From 21-14-0-10-47-8 sp966211795 (GTDB taxonomy: Bacteria; Bdellovibrionota; Bdellovibrionia; Bdellovibrionales; Bdellovibrionaceae), in NCBI GenBank assembly GCA_966211795.1, contig CBIHNW010000020.1:37642-101641 (forward strand): a stretch of DNA of 64,000 nucleotides. The letters run 5' to 3'. Under the pieces are notes generated by a model, which worked only from the letters and a program-made list of their open reading frames with translations, was not told the origin of the DNA and did no database searches. The translations under genes were made by a program, and so were the position numbers. Shown piece by piece: positions 1 through 8,387 of the stretch (positions are counted from its first letter, which is position 1; each line of letters starts with the position of its first letter).

Positions 1-936
1 AACGTCATCGATCCGAACGATGTGGCGGCCAAAGCGGGCGCCGAGATCATTCGCTTGTGGTCGATTTACGAAGACTACGGCACGGACGTGAAATGCGGTC
101 AGCAGGAATTTGATCGCGTGACCGAAACTTATCGCCGCATCCGAAATACGATGCGTTTCTTGTTGGGGGCCGTTGCCGATTTTGATGCCACCAAAGATTC
201 GGTTCCTTACGAGAAGATGACACCGATCGATCAGTGGGCCTTGGGTCGATTGTATGACCTGAATCAAAAACTGACCTCTGCTTACGATGAGTACGCGTTC
301 TACAAAGTTTATCACGGGCTGAACACATTCTTCACCGTCGATTTGTCGGCGACTTATTTGGACGTGCTGAAAGATCGTCTTTACACCTGGAAAGCGGACG
401 GCCTTGAACGTCGTGCGGCTCAGACCGTGATCTACACGATCACCGATTACCTGATCCGCATGATGGCGCCGGTTCTTTCATTCCTGGCGGAAGAATCTTA
501 CAGCTACGTGAAAGGCGAGAAGAAAGAGTCCGTGTTCTTGCTGGATTTCCCGCAGGCACCAGCGCAGTGGAACAACGCCAAGATCGAGGCGCAGTTTGCC
601 GAGCTTTTGAAAGTTCGTGGCGATGTGCAAAAGGTTCTGGAAACCCTGCGAACAGACAAGACCATCGGCGCCAGCCTGGAAGCCAAGGTCACCATCAAGG
701 CCGAGGGCCAGTTGCTGGAAAACCTGAAGACTTTCAACAGCAAGGGCGGTCTAGCTTCTGACTTGCGCGAGTTTTTCATTGTCTCCGAGGTCGAGCTTCT
801 CTTAGGATCATATGAGGTCACAGCTTCGAAAGCGGCCGGCGAGAAATGTGTTCGCTGTTGGGTGTATTCAACGGATACCGGAAAAAATTCCGCACATCCG
901 GGTGTTTGCAGCAAATGCGCGCAAGCCTTGTCGTGA
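1..936 (+). CDS. ileS: isoleucyl-tRNA synthetase, C-terminal part (partial)
   Basis: The reading frame is open from the first base of the window, so only the last ~311 residues of a much longer enzyme are present. The enzyme charges tRNA-Ile in the cytoplasm. The segment is the anticodon-binding helical domain (Trp/Tyr-rich, with a conserved-looking DQWALGRL stretch) followed by the C-terminal zinc-finger region, where the paired cysteines of CVRC and CSKC can be seen near the end. These are typical of bacterial IleRS of the long type. The gene lies directly upstream of lspA and lgt, and the ileS-lspA order is a common bacterial arrangement. The start and catalytic core lie outside the window. 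Confidence 0.95.
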   Translation, partial: NVIDPNDVAAKAGAEIIRLWSIYEDYGTDVKCGQQEFDRVTETYRRIRNTMRFLLGAVADFDATKDSVPYEKMTPIDQWALGRLYDLNQKLTSAYDEYAFYKVYHGLNTFFTVDLSATYLDVLKDRLYTWKADGLERRAAQTVIYTITDYLIRMMAPVLSFLAEESYSYVKGEKKESVFLLDFPQAPAQWNNAKIEAQFAELLKVRGDVQKVLETLRTDKTIGASLEAKVTIKAEGQLLENLKTFNSKGGLASDLREFFIVSEVELLLGSYEVTASKAAGEKCVRCWVYSTDTGKNSAHPGVCSKCAQALS

Positions 937-953
937 CTTGTCGAGATCAGATG

Positions 954-974
954 ACTGGCGGTTGATCCGCCGGT
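954..974 (+). other. stem-loop between ileS and lspA
   Basis: ACTGGCGG at 954-961 pairs with CCGCCGGT at 967-974, with one G-T pair and a 5-base loop. No T-run follows, so it is more likely an intercistronic hairpin than a terminator. It could affect ileS mRNA stability or relative expression of lspA, but that is inference. Confidence 0.35.
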
Positions 975-1010
975 CCGGTAGCGTGGAACGTCTTTGTAAG
1001 GACAAACGAG

Positions 1011-1517
1011 ATGAATAAAAAATATGTGATATTGGCCGGAATCTCCGCTTTCATTATCGCGATCGACCAATTGACAAAACTTTATGTTCACACTCACTTT
1101 CAGTTGGGCGATTCGGTGCCGGTGATCGCGGGATATTTCAATATCACTTACGTGCGAAACTTTGGTGCGGCCTTTGGCTTCTTGGCCGAAAGCCACCCCG
1201 GATTTCGCGAGATGTTCTTTTTGGCGATGCCACCCTTTGCCTTGCTGATCATCTTGTTAATTTTGCGTGGCGTGCGCGATTCGGACTTTCCGCAAATCTT
1301 GGCCTTGTCGGCGGTTTTTGGCGGCGCGATCGGCAATTACATCGATCGCTTGCGTTTTCGCTACGTCATCGACTTTTTGGACTTTCACTTGCAGTCCACT
1401 TATTCGTGGCCGGCTTTCAACGTTGCCGATTCGGCCATCGTGGGTGGTGTCGGGCTGCTGCTGGTCTTAATGCTTTTCGAAAAGAAACAAAAAAGCGAGA
1501 CTGAAGCCAAAGCCTGA
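1011..1517 (+). CDS. lspA: lipoprotein signal peptidase (signal peptidase II)
   Basis: Membrane aspartyl protease of 168 residues that removes the signal peptide from diacylglyceryl-prolipoproteins. There are four hydrophobic segments, and the two catalytic Asp motifs are visible: GNYIDR near residue 107 and FNVADS near residue 139. Length is normal for the family. The ATG at 1011 follows an AAGGA sequence at a suitable distance. It lies between ileS and lgt, and its stop overlaps the lgt start by one base. Lgt acts one step earlier in lipoprotein maturation, so the pair forms a pathway unit. Many predicted lipoproteins in this window would be substrates. Confidence 0.95.
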   Translation: MNKKYVILAGISAFIIAIDQLTKLYVHTHFQLGDSVPVIAGYFNITYVRNFGAAFGFLAESHPGFREMFFLAMPPFALLIILLILRGVRDSDFPQILALSAVFGGAIGNYIDRLRFRYVIDFLDFHLQSTYSWPAFNVADSAIVGGVGLLLVLMLFEKKQKSETEAKA

Positions 1518-2293
1518 TGTTTCCTGAAATCAAACTTTCAGATTCAATCGTCATCCCCACTTACCTTCTCTACCTTTCGCTGCTTTACAGTTTTCTCGTT
1601 ATCTATGTTTCCCGCCGGGTGGCCTATCTCGACAAATCCCAGAAAGATGCCTTCAACTTTGCATTGATCGCCATGGTCGCCGGCTTCATCGGCGCCCGCA
1701 TGTTGCACGTGGTGTTTGAGCTTCCGGCCTATTACCGCGAAGACTGGACGCGAGTGCTGAGAATTTGGGAAGGCGGCTTTGTTTTTTACGGCGGCTTTCT
1801 CTTTTCCATGGCGGCCGCCATCATCTACAGCTGGCGGCAGAAAATTTCTTTTCTCGAATGGGCGGATTTCTACGCGCCGGTTGCGGCCTTGGGTTACGGC
1901 CTGGGACGGATCAGTTGTTTCCTGGCGGGATGTTGCTACGGCCGATATTGCGAGATGCCCTGGGCGATCAAATATTCTTGGGATCAGCAGCAGGTTTGGC
2001 GACATCCAACTCAGCTCTACGCGGTGTTTTGGGAGCTGGGCTTGTACGCGATCTTGATCAGCTTTGAGCGAAAAATGATTTTTCATCGCACGCGTGGCGG
2101 ATTGTTTTTCTTTTGGCTCATCTTTCATGGCGTTGGTCGCTTGATGATGGAATATTACCGTGATGACTTCCGTGGTGACCTGATCGCCGGGCAAACGATT
2201 TCTTCTTGGCTCAGCTTTGGCCTGATCCTGATCGGCGTCTTCGGCCTGCTCCGCACTGTCGTTTTTGTCGACAACTCCGTAAATAAATCCTGA
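1517..2293 (+). CDS. lgt: prolipoprotein diacylglyceryl transferase
   Basis: Integral inner-membrane enzyme of 258 residues that moves diacylglycerol from phosphatidylglycerol to the lipobox cysteine of prolipoproteins. Multiple hydrophobic helices are seen, with the family signatures FYGG near residue 91, a Gly-Arg rich GYGLGRISCF stretch near residue 128, HPTQLY near residue 160 and a Gly-Arg/Arg motif near residues 209-218. It starts on the last base of lspA (TGATG overlap), which implies translational coupling. Length is normal for the family. Confidence 0.93.
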   Translation: MFPEIKLSDSIVIPTYLLYLSLLYSFLVIYVSRRVAYLDKSQKDAFNFALIAMVAGFIGARMLHVVFELPAYYREDWTRVLRIWEGGFVFYGGFLFSMAAAIIYSWRQKISFLEWADFYAPVAALGYGLGRISCFLAGCCYGRYCEMPWAIKYSWDQQQVWRHPTQLYAVFWELGLYAILISFERKMIFHRTRGGLFFFWLIFHGVGRLMMEYYRDDFRGDLIAGQTISSWLSFGLILIGVFGLLRTVVFVDNSVNKS

Positions 2294-2340
2294 TTTCGTG
2301 GATCAAAGGCCTCATTTGCGGGCCAAAAACTGTCTGAAAC

Positions 2341-2370
2341 TTGGTTCGGGGCCACTGCTCTTGCTATAAA
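2341..2370 (+). promoter_or_regulatory. candidate sigma-70 promoter for the barrel protein gene
   Basis: TTGGTT at 2341-2346 and TATAAA at 2365-2370 are separated by 18 bases and lie 31 bases before the ATG at 2402. The match to a housekeeping promoter is moderate. It is by inspection only. Confidence 0.35.
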
Positions 2371-2401
2371 CTTTGGTTTCATTCTGCAAACTGGAGTTCA
2401 C

Positions 2402-3076
2402 ATGAAGCATGTTTCTTTTATTGCCATCAGTTTTTTGCTGGGATTTTCAGCTCTTGCTTCCACTGGTGAACCTGAAAATGTCTTGGTCGTGAAAGCCGAG
2501 CCTCAGGTTGTTTATGAAGGCAGCAGCGAACACAACCGCATGAATAAAATGTATGTCCTGACCGGAGAAATGGGATTTTCTGTCGCGCCCATGGGCTCAG
2601 GTGGAGTCAATGCCGGTTACTATTTGGATCGAAATTCAGTCGCGCAGGCGAGCTATGCCGGCGGGTCTTTGAAACTGACCGATTTCAATATCCGCACCAA
2701 AACCGGCAGTGTCCTTTATAAACGTTTTCTTGGTAACTCGTTTTACCTTCGCGCGGGTCCTGGCTATCGTGAAATTGAATTGCAGTATGACAATTGGTTG
2801 AGTTCACCTTATTTTAAAAGCAATGGCTTTAAAGACGTGGGTGTTTCACGCTCGTTGGTTGCGGACGTTGCGATTGGCAATCAATGGCAGTGGGAAAACT
2901 TCACCTTGGGCTGTGATTGGGTCGGAGCCATGATTCCAATTGCGGATCTCGGCAGCCAGGTTCGCACGGATGGTTTTTCTGATGCAGAAAAGCGCGACGT
3001 GAATGACCAGTGGGACCGCTTGCAGAAAATCACATCGTCGCAGCTTTTGCGCTTTTATATCGGCGCTTCTTTTTAA
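2402..3076 (+). CDS. exported outer-membrane beta-barrel-like protein, unknown function
   Basis: 224 residues with a clear signal peptide (Lys-His start, hydrophobic core, cleavage near ALAS at residue ~20). The rest alternates polar and hydrophobic residues with many Gly, Tyr and Phe, as in small outer-membrane beta-barrels. I cannot assign a specific family. GGAG lies 5 bases before the ATG. A candidate promoter sits upstream and a hairpin downstream, so it is probably a single-gene unit. Confidence 0.6.
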   Translation: MKHVSFIAISFLLGFSALASTGEPENVLVVKAEPQVVYEGSSEHNRMNKMYVLTGEMGFSVAPMGSGGVNAGYYLDRNSVAQASYAGGSLKLTDFNIRTKTGSVLYKRFLGNSFYLRAGPGYREIELQYDNWLSSPYFKSNGFKDVGVSRSLVADVAIGNQWQWENFTLGCDWVGAMIPIADLGSQVRTDGFSDAEKRDVNDQWDRLQKITSSQLLRFYIGASF

Positions 3077-3162
3077 TCGGACCAATTGTAAGGTCAGTCG
3101 CCGCTGGGACCGTTGAAATCGCGTTGGCTTTGGCGAAAATTCATAACGCAGCTTTGCTACTG

Positions 3163-3196
3163 AAAAGGGAGAGGCACCTTCAGGTGTTGGCCTTTT
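3163..3196 (+). terminator. probable terminator after the barrel protein gene
   Basis: AAAAGG at 3163-3168 pairs with CCTTTT at 3191-3196, and GCACCT pairs with AGGTGT inside. The T-run is only four bases, so strength is uncertain. Confidence 0.4.
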
Positions 3197-3345
3197 CGGG
3201 CACCCTATCTAAAGTTTAGACAGTTTTGAGTGTCTCAGAATGAGAATTTCGATCTGTAATTCAAGATATAGGTCCTAGACCCCGGGTTCGGTCGCGCGCG
3301 AATCGGCATGGCTTGTGTATTTCTTTCGGTCGTAGTGGAGGAAAT

Positions 3346-4116
3346 ATGAAAAAGCTTTCGATCTGGTTGTATCTGCTGACGGCGGCCTTTGCGGCCTCCA
3401 TGATCGTGGCTTGCGCGAAATCAGGAAGCGGCAGCGGTGGTGAGGCAATTCCGGTCTCGCCCGTAGCTCCAAATCTCGTCTTCGGTGGTGGTCGCGTCGG
3501 TTTCTACGCCCAGAACACCAACATGAATCGGCTCTATGTCAACAATGGGACCTCTTATACTTTCTCTTCTGGAATGTTGAATGTCTTAAAGTACGCCATG
3601 CGGACCTGCGACCGTGGGAATGCCAATGGCGGAACGGCAGCTTGCTCGACATGGTTGAACAATGGCTTTCATGACATCATGATTTTTGCCGATAGCACGC
3701 AAGCCACCTCGGTGAAGATGGTGATTCGTGCAATGCCCGACACTTCTTGCCAAATTCAGAATCCAAGCATGCCTTATTTTTGTTCGACGTACTGGTACAG
3801 TCTCCCCAGTTTTCAGCAATTTATTGCGGGAATGTTCGGATTTAATTCGTTCAATAACAGCAATGTCTACAATCCGATGGTGCTGACAATGTCGATTTGG
3901 CCAATCAATGGTTCGAAAGGTTTCGAATTGCGCGGCAATGCTCCTGGTATGGATCTTTATTATAATTCCGGCGGCTTGTTGTTCCAATTCCAAGTGCCAG
4001 AAGGCAAACTGGAAGATCTAGCTTGGGATTATCGACTTGTATTCAACGGCGCCGTTGCGGCCAGCGGACGCATGGTTCGTTGTGGTCAGCCAAACTGCAA
4101 CGTGCAAGGCTTCTAA
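3346..4116 (+). CDS. predicted lipoprotein, unknown function
   Basis: 256 residues from the ATG at 3346, which has a GGAGGAA-like ribosome site just upstream; an in-frame earlier codon at 3313 has none. The N-terminus is a lipoprotein signal: two Lys, a hydrophobic stretch and the lipobox IVAC at residues ~21-24, followed by a Gly/Ser linker. The mature part has several Cys (in CDRG, ACST, TSC and FCST contexts) and aromatic patches but no family I recognise. It stands alone between the barrel protein and yacG. Confidence 0.6.
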   Translation: MKKLSIWLYLLTAAFAASMIVACAKSGSGSGGEAIPVSPVAPNLVFGGGRVGFYAQNTNMNRLYVNNGTSYTFSSGMLNVLKYAMRTCDRGNANGGTAACSTWLNNGFHDIMIFADSTQATSVKMVIRAMPDTSCQIQNPSMPYFCSTYWYSLPSFQQFIAGMFGFNSFNNSNVYNPMVLTMSIWPINGSKGFELRGNAPGMDLYYNSGGLLFQFQVPEGKLEDLAWDYRLVFNGAVAASGRMVRCGQPNCNVQGF

Positions 4117-4145
4117 TTTTTCCAAAAGTGTGAGACAAATAAGAG

Positions 4146-4364
4146 ATGTCGAACACGCAAATTCGCAAAGTGAAATGCCCTTACTGCGGAGGAGATTCAG
4201 TTTTCTCCTCTGAAAATCCGTCTCGCCCCTTTTGCTCCGAGCGTTGCCGACTGCTGGATTTGGGTATGTGGGCCGATGAAAATTTCCGCATTCCGACTCA
4301 GGATGGAGCTTCTGTTCAGGATCCAATGCCTGGCGATGATTCATTTTCCGACGACGAATCATAA
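4146..4364 (+). CDS. yacG: YacG-type zinc-binding protein (DNA gyrase inhibitor family)
   Basis: 72-residue protein with the four zinc-binding cysteines of the family: CPYC at residues 11-14 and CSERC at residues 30-34. The RLLDLGMWADENFRIP stretch that follows is characteristic. Family members in other bacteria bind zinc and inhibit DNA gyrase by binding GyrB. The acidic Asp/Glu-rich C-terminus is also usual. It lies 30 bases after a lipoprotein gene. Confidence 0.9.
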   Translation: MSNTQIRKVKCPYCGGDSVFSSENPSRPFCSERCRLLDLGMWADENFRIPTQDGASVQDPMPGDDSFSDDES

Positions 4365-4443
4365 AATTCGCTCGAAGACTGAACCGACTCTTCGTTTTCT
4401 TCCATATCTCCTGACGCAATTCCTTTGTGTTTGAAAAAAAACT

Positions 4444-4472
4444 TTGACCCTTGGCAAATTAGGCCCTCTAAT
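4444..4472 (+). promoter_or_regulatory. sigma-70-type promoter of the HU gene
   Basis: TTGACC at 4444-4449, a 17-base spacer and TCTAAT at 4467-4472 differ from consensus by one base in each hexamer. It lies about 60 bases before the HU start codon, which fits a highly expressed gene. Confidence 0.6.
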
Positions 4473-4530
4473 CATTGCTGCTGACCAACGGTTTGGTCGA
4501 AAAACAAAAAACTATTGCAAGGAGTTCACG

Positions 4531-4803
4531 ATGAACAAACAACAACTCATCGAAAAGATTGCTGCTGAAGCTAGCTGCACAAAAGCTCAGGCTGAAAACA
4601 TCATCAACTGCGCTTTTGAGAACATCAAAAAATCCGTAAAAAAAGGTGACGATGTAAAACTCGTTGGCTTCGGTACTTTCACAAAAGCAAAACGCAAAGC
4701 ACGCGTTGGTCGCAACCCACAAACTGGCAAAGCGATCAAAATCCCAGCTGCATGGACTCCAAAGTTCCGCGCTGGTGCTGAATTCAAATCAATGGTGAAG
4801 TAA
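4531..4803 (+). CDS. hup: HU-family DNA-binding protein
   Basis: 90-residue nucleoid protein that bends and compacts DNA as a dimer. The hallmark GRNPQTGKAIKIPA segment in the DNA-binding arm and the C-terminal FRAG-type segment are clear. I chose the ATG at 4531, preceded by AAGGAG, over the longer open frame from 4444, because 4444 lies inside the -35 box of a good promoter and 90 residues is the family length. A strong promoter and terminator flank it, so it is a single-gene transcript. Confidence 0.95.
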   Translation: MNKQQLIEKIAAEASCTKAQAENIINCAFENIKKSVKKGDDVKLVGFGTFTKAKRKARVGRNPQTGKAIKIPAAWTPKFRAGAEFKSMVK

Positions 4804-4840
4804 TTTTCATTGTTGATTCAGTTTTAAGCTGAACCACCAA

Positions 4841-4869
4841 AACCCAGGTCGAAAGATCTGGGTTTTTTT
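4841..4869 (+). terminator. rho-independent terminator of the HU gene
   Basis: AACCCAG at 4841-4847 pairs with CTGGGTT at 4858-4864, followed by a run of seven T. A smaller hairpin (TTCAG/CTGAA, 4817-4833) precedes it. Confidence 0.8.
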
Positions 4870-5039
4870 ATTTTTGGCGGACTTTTTTGGGCCGACTGGG
4901 GCTTCTGCCCGTCAACGCTGGCACAAGTAAAGCTGCAAACGGAAGATCTTCTCATTTTCATATGGCAGAGCGCATCCCGAGGGCGCACAACCCTGGCCGC
5001 CTTCAGAAGAAACACGAACAAATCCATTATTTTTTCGCG
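4870..5039. other. intergenic stretch between HU terminator and palindromic site
   Basis: Part of a 418-base gap between the HU gene and pfkA. I see no convincing gene here. Short open frames on both strands have no ribosome site and no recognisable product. Confidence 0.5.
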
Positions 5040-5104
5040 CTCACATTCTTGTCTACTGATCCGTATACAAGTCTTGTCTACTGATTCGTAGACAAGAATG
5101 TGAG
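5040..5104. promoter_or_regulatory. tandem palindromic operator-like site upstream of pfkA
   Basis: Two 25-base direct repeats (5047-5071 and 5072-5096) abut each other and differ at two positions. The second is a palindrome, CTTGTCTAC/GTAGACAAG around 6 bases; the first is the same with one broken pair. The outer arms also form a perfect 17-base inverted repeat (5040-5056 with 5088-5104). This geometry suggests a site for two dimers of a repressor or activator, 118 bases before pfkA. The regulator is unknown. Confidence 0.5.
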
Positions 5105-5221
5105 TGTGCAAAAGCTGGGAAAGCGTGAAGCCTTCTGATTTGGCTGGCGTTGCTCATGGATTGGAGCCGGTCCCGTCGCATATTATTTGCCCATCTGCAG
5201 GCAACCGCTTATCGTAAAGTC

Positions 5222-6190
5222 ATGAAGAAAATCGGTGTCTACACAAGTGGTGGCGACGCTCCGGGTATGAATGCCGGAATCCGTGCCGTGGTTCGAACAG
5301 CTCTCTCTCGACAAGTTGAAGTCGTCGGAATCATTGGCGGCTACAGCGGCATGCTGGAAAACAAATTTCAGCCCCTGAATCTTCGTTCGATGGCCAATAT
5401 CATTCAGCGTGGTGGAACGGTTTTGAAAACGGGCCGCAGCCAAGAATTCATGCGCGCCGAATACCGTAAACAAGCGTTCGCCAACTTGCAAACGGCCGGA
5501 ATCGAAGGCCTGGTCTGCATCGGCGGCGACGGATCCTTTCGGGGGGCACACGCCCTGTACGAAGAGCACAAACTTCCCGCCGTCGGAATTCCGGGAACCA
5601 TCGATAATGACATTTACGGAACCGATAACACGATCGGTTTCGATACCGCCGTTAACACCGCTTTGGAAGCCATCGACAAAGTTCGGGACACGGCCGCCAG
5701 TCATGACCGACTTTTCATCGTCGAAGTGATGGGGCGAAATTCCGGCTTGATCGCTTCGTATGTTGGCTTGGCCGGAGGGGCGGAATTAATTTTTGCACCC
5801 GACGTGGTGATCACGGTCGATCAGGCCATCGATCGCATCAAAGCCGGACAAGCCAAAGGCAAAACAAGTTCGATTCTGGTTGCGGCCGAAGGGCAAAAAC
5901 CAGGACGAGCCTATGATCTAGCAGATCAGATTCGAAAAAAATCAGGTCTCGAGGCCAAGGTCTGTATTCTTGGCCACATTCAGCGCGGTGGAACTCCGAC
6001 CGCGATTGATCGGATCCTGGCCAGCCGTTTGGGAGCAGCCGCGGTTGAGGGACTCTTAGCAGGCGACAAAGATGTGATGTACGGAGTTCAGGGCGAACAG
6101 ATCGTCAAAGTGCCATTTGAGCTCGCCATCTCGCGCGAAAAACCGACGCCGAAAGATTATCTCGCGCTCGCCAATTTGTTGGCGAATTGA
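5222..6190 (+). CDS. pfkA: ATP-dependent 6-phosphofructokinase
   Basis: 322-residue glycolytic enzyme that phosphorylates fructose 6-phosphate. Visible motifs are the N-terminal GGDAPGMN, the nucleotide-binding GGDGS, the catalytic PGTIDND, VEVMGRNSG, and LGHIQRGG near the end. Gly in GGDGS and in PGTIDND point to ATP rather than pyrophosphate as donor. The ATG at 5222 gives the standard N-terminus (MKKIGVYTSGGD); the frame is open upstream to a TTG at 5150 but that extension has no family match. Length is normal. The palindromic site upstream may control it. Confidence 0.96.
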   Translation: MKKIGVYTSGGDAPGMNAGIRAVVRTALSRQVEVVGIIGGYSGMLENKFQPLNLRSMANIIQRGGTVLKTGRSQEFMRAEYRKQAFANLQTAGIEGLVCIGGDGSFRGAHALYEEHKLPAVGIPGTIDNDIYGTDNTIGFDTAVNTALEAIDKVRDTAASHDRLFIVEVMGRNSGLIASYVGLAGGAELIFAPDVVITVDQAIDRIKAGQAKGKTSSILVAAEGQKPGRAYDLADQIRKKSGLEAKVCILGHIQRGGTPTAIDRILASRLGAAAVEGLLAGDKDVMYGVQGEQIVKVPFELAISREKPTPKDYLALANLLAN

Positions 6191-6291
6191 CGCTTTCGCT
6201 TTTCCCGACCAGACCGGCCCTCCGCAGGATTGACTCCTTTTAAAATTCATCGTGTTATCAAATGGTTACGGAATTTTTTAAGGGAGGCTCA

Positions 6292-7422
6292 ATGAGAGTT
6301 TTAAGGTCCGCACTTTGTGCGATGTTAGCGCTGTCCGCGATGGCAGCATGTACGAAAAAAGCGAGCAACGAAATCGTGATCGGCCACTATGGTTCGATGA
6401 CGGGATCGGAAGCGACTTTCGGTCAAAGCACCGATGAAGGAATTCGCATGGCGGTTGATGAAGTCAACGCGGCCGGCGGAATCAAAGGCAAAAAAGTCAA
6501 AGTCATCACCATGGATGATCAAGGAAAAGCGGAAGAAGCCGCTTCGGTCGTTACGCGTTTGATCGAGCAAGAAAAAGTCGTCGCCTTATTGGGTGAAGTG
6601 GCAAGCTCGCGCTCTCTGGCGGCAGCACCGATCGCGCAGAATAAAAAAATTCCGATGCTGACACCAAGCTCGACGAATCCGAAAGTCACCGAAGTCGGCG
6701 ATTATATTTTTCGCGCTTGCTTCATTGACCCGTTCCAAGGAACCGTGATGGCGAAGTTCGCCAACGATCACTTGCACGCAAAAAAAGTCGCGATTTTGCG
6801 AGACGTGAAATCCGACTACTCGGTCGGCTTGGCTGATTTCTTCACCAAGACGTTCACTTCATTGGGCGGCGAAATCGTTTCCGATTCCAGCTACCAATCT
6901 CAAGACGTGGATTTCAAAGCGCAGCTGACCCAGATCAAGTCTAAAAATCCAGACGCAATCTTCGTTCCGGGTTATTACACCGAAGTCGGTTTGATCGCTC
7001 GTCAAGCTCGTGAGCTTGGGATCAAAGCGGTTCTTTTGGGTGGCGACGGATGGGATTCTCCGAAGCTTTTCGAAATCGGCAAAGAAGCGATCAACGGTTC
7101 TTACTTTTCAAATCACTATTCAACCCAAAGCACGGAGCCAGCGGCGGTTGAATTCTTGAAAAAGTTCAAAGCCAAGTACAACAAACAACCAGACGGTCTT
7201 TCTTCTGTTGCGTACGATGCAACCCGCATGTTGCTAAAGGCGATGGAAACTTCTCCAGAAGTCAAAGCCACCGCGATTCGTGATCAGTTGGCTGGCATCA
7301 AGGAATTTGTCGGCGCGACCGGTAAGATTTCAATCGATGAAAAACGCAACGCCGTGAAATCGGCAGTGGTCGTTCAAGTCGAAGGCCCCGAGTACAAGTA
7401 CATCACAACAGTTAATCCTTAA
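6292..7422 (+). CDS. livJ: branched-chain amino acid ABC transporter, substrate-binding lipoprotein
   Basis: 376 residues from the ATG at 6292, with AGGGAGG just upstream. A lipoprotein signal ends at Cys in AMAAC near residue 20. The rest is a type I periplasmic binding protein: GSMTGSEATFG near the N-terminus, a VAALLGEVASSRS segment and a TPSSTNP segment that line the ligand pocket in this family. It is the first gene of a complete livJHMGF cluster, so leucine/isoleucine/valine or related amino acids are the likely substrates; the exact ligand cannot be read from sequence. Tethering by lipid rather than being soluble is unusual for E. coli LivJ but seen in other bacteria. Confidence 0.9.
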   Translation: MRVLRSALCAMLALSAMAACTKKASNEIVIGHYGSMTGSEATFGQSTDEGIRMAVDEVNAAGGIKGKKVKVITMDDQGKAEEAASVVTRLIEQEKVVALLGEVASSRSLAAAPIAQNKKIPMLTPSSTNPKVTEVGDYIFRACFIDPFQGTVMAKFANDHLHAKKVAILRDVKSDYSVGLADFFTKTFTSLGGEIVSDSSYQSQDVDFKAQLTQIKSKNPDAIFVPGYYTEVGLIARQARELGIKAVLLGGDGWDSPKLFEIGKEAINGSYFSNHYSTQSTEPAAVEFLKKFKAKYNKQPDGLSSVAYDATRMLLKAMETSPEVKATAIRDQLAGIKEFVGATGKISIDEKRNAVKSAVVVQVEGPEYKYITTVNP

Positions 7423-7440
7423 TTTCATTCACTTCTATCC

Positions 7441-7468
7441 GTCCCGATTCAAGGCTATGAATCGGGAC
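7441..7468 (+). other. intercistronic stem-loop between livJ and livH
   Basis: GTCCCGATTC at 7441-7450 is a perfect complement of GAATCGGGAC at 7459-7468, with an 8-base loop and no T-run. It lies between the binding-protein gene and the permease genes, where hairpins often keep binding-protein mRNA in excess. The role here is inference. Confidence 0.6.
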
Positions 7469-7484
7469 AGTTAAAGAGCTCATC

Positions 7485-8387
7485 ATGGACGATTTTCTTC
7501 AACATGTGATTAATGGAACAAGCCTTGGCAGTATCTACGCGCTGATCGCGCTGGGCTACACCATGGTTTACGGAATTCTTCAACTCATCAATTTTGCCCA
7601 CTCGGATGTCTATATGGTCGGCGCTTTCGCTTCGTACTATACGGCCATGCTACTGGGGAGAACTGATCAACCCGGCGTTTTGACCTTGGTCATTTTGCTG
7701 GCGGCATCGATGATCGGCTGCAGTTTGGTCGGCCTGGCCATCGAGCGATTGGCGTACCGGCCCCTGCGAAAAGCGCCGAAGCTGAACATTCTGATCACGG
7801 CGATCGGCGTGTCGCTGTTTCTGGAATACAGTGGCCAAGTCGTTTTCGGTGCGGATCCCAAAGTGTTTCCGGCGGTCTTGAATGACTTTGTGATCGCGGA
7901 CCTTGGCGGTGTGCCGCTGAAAAGTTTGGACATCACGGTCCTGGTCGTCACCATCGTCATGATGCTGGCCCTGAACTTTTTGATCTACAAAACAAAGCTG
8001 GGTAAAGCGATGCGTGCGGTGAGCACGAACATGGCGGCGGCCAGCTTGATGGGCGTGAACACTGATCGCATCATCGCTTTCACCTTCATCGTCGGCTCTT
8101 CACTGGCCGGTGTTGGCAGCGTGTTGGTCGGAATGAAGTATCCAAAAATCGAACCGTTGATGGGAATGATGATTGGTCTGAAGGCCTTCGTCGCGGCCGT
8201 CTTGGGCGGAATCGGAAATATTGCCGGCGCCGTTCTAGGTGGATTGATCATGGGTCTTTCGGAAGAGATGGTCGTCGGCTACCTGTCTTCGACTTACCGG
8301 GATGCCTTGGCGTTCGGGATTCTGATCGTCATTCTGATTTTCAAACCCGCAGGTCTGTTGGGTAAAAACACGGTGGAGAAAGTCTAA
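7485..8387 (+). CDS. livH: branched-chain amino acid ABC transporter permease LivH
   Basis: 300-residue inner-membrane permease with about eight hydrophobic helices. The N-terminal GSIYALIALGYTMVYGILQLINFAHSD region is the family signature, and the GGIGNIAGAVLGG loop near residue 243 contacts the ATPase. It pairs with LivM to form the channel. The stop overlaps the livM start by one base (TAATG). Confidence 0.94.
   Translation: MDDFLQHVINGTSLGSIYALIALGYTMVYGILQLINFAHSDVYMVGAFASYYTAMLLGRTDQPGVLTLVILLAASMIGCSLVGLAIERLAYRPLRKAPKLNILITAIGVSLFLEYSGQVVFGADPKVFPAVLNDFVIADLGGVPLKSLDITVLVVTIVMMLALNFLIYKTKLGKAMRAVSTNMAAASLMGVNTDRIIAFTFIVGSSLAGVGSVLVGMKYPKIEPLMGMMIGLKAFVAAVLGGIGNIAGAVLGGLIMGLSEEMVVGYLSSTYRDALAFGILIVILIFKPAGLLGKNTVEKV

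Noticed and set aside
5150..5221. Longer pfkA start at TTG 5150
   Set aside because: The extra 24 residues do not fit the family, and the usual N-terminus starts at 5222.
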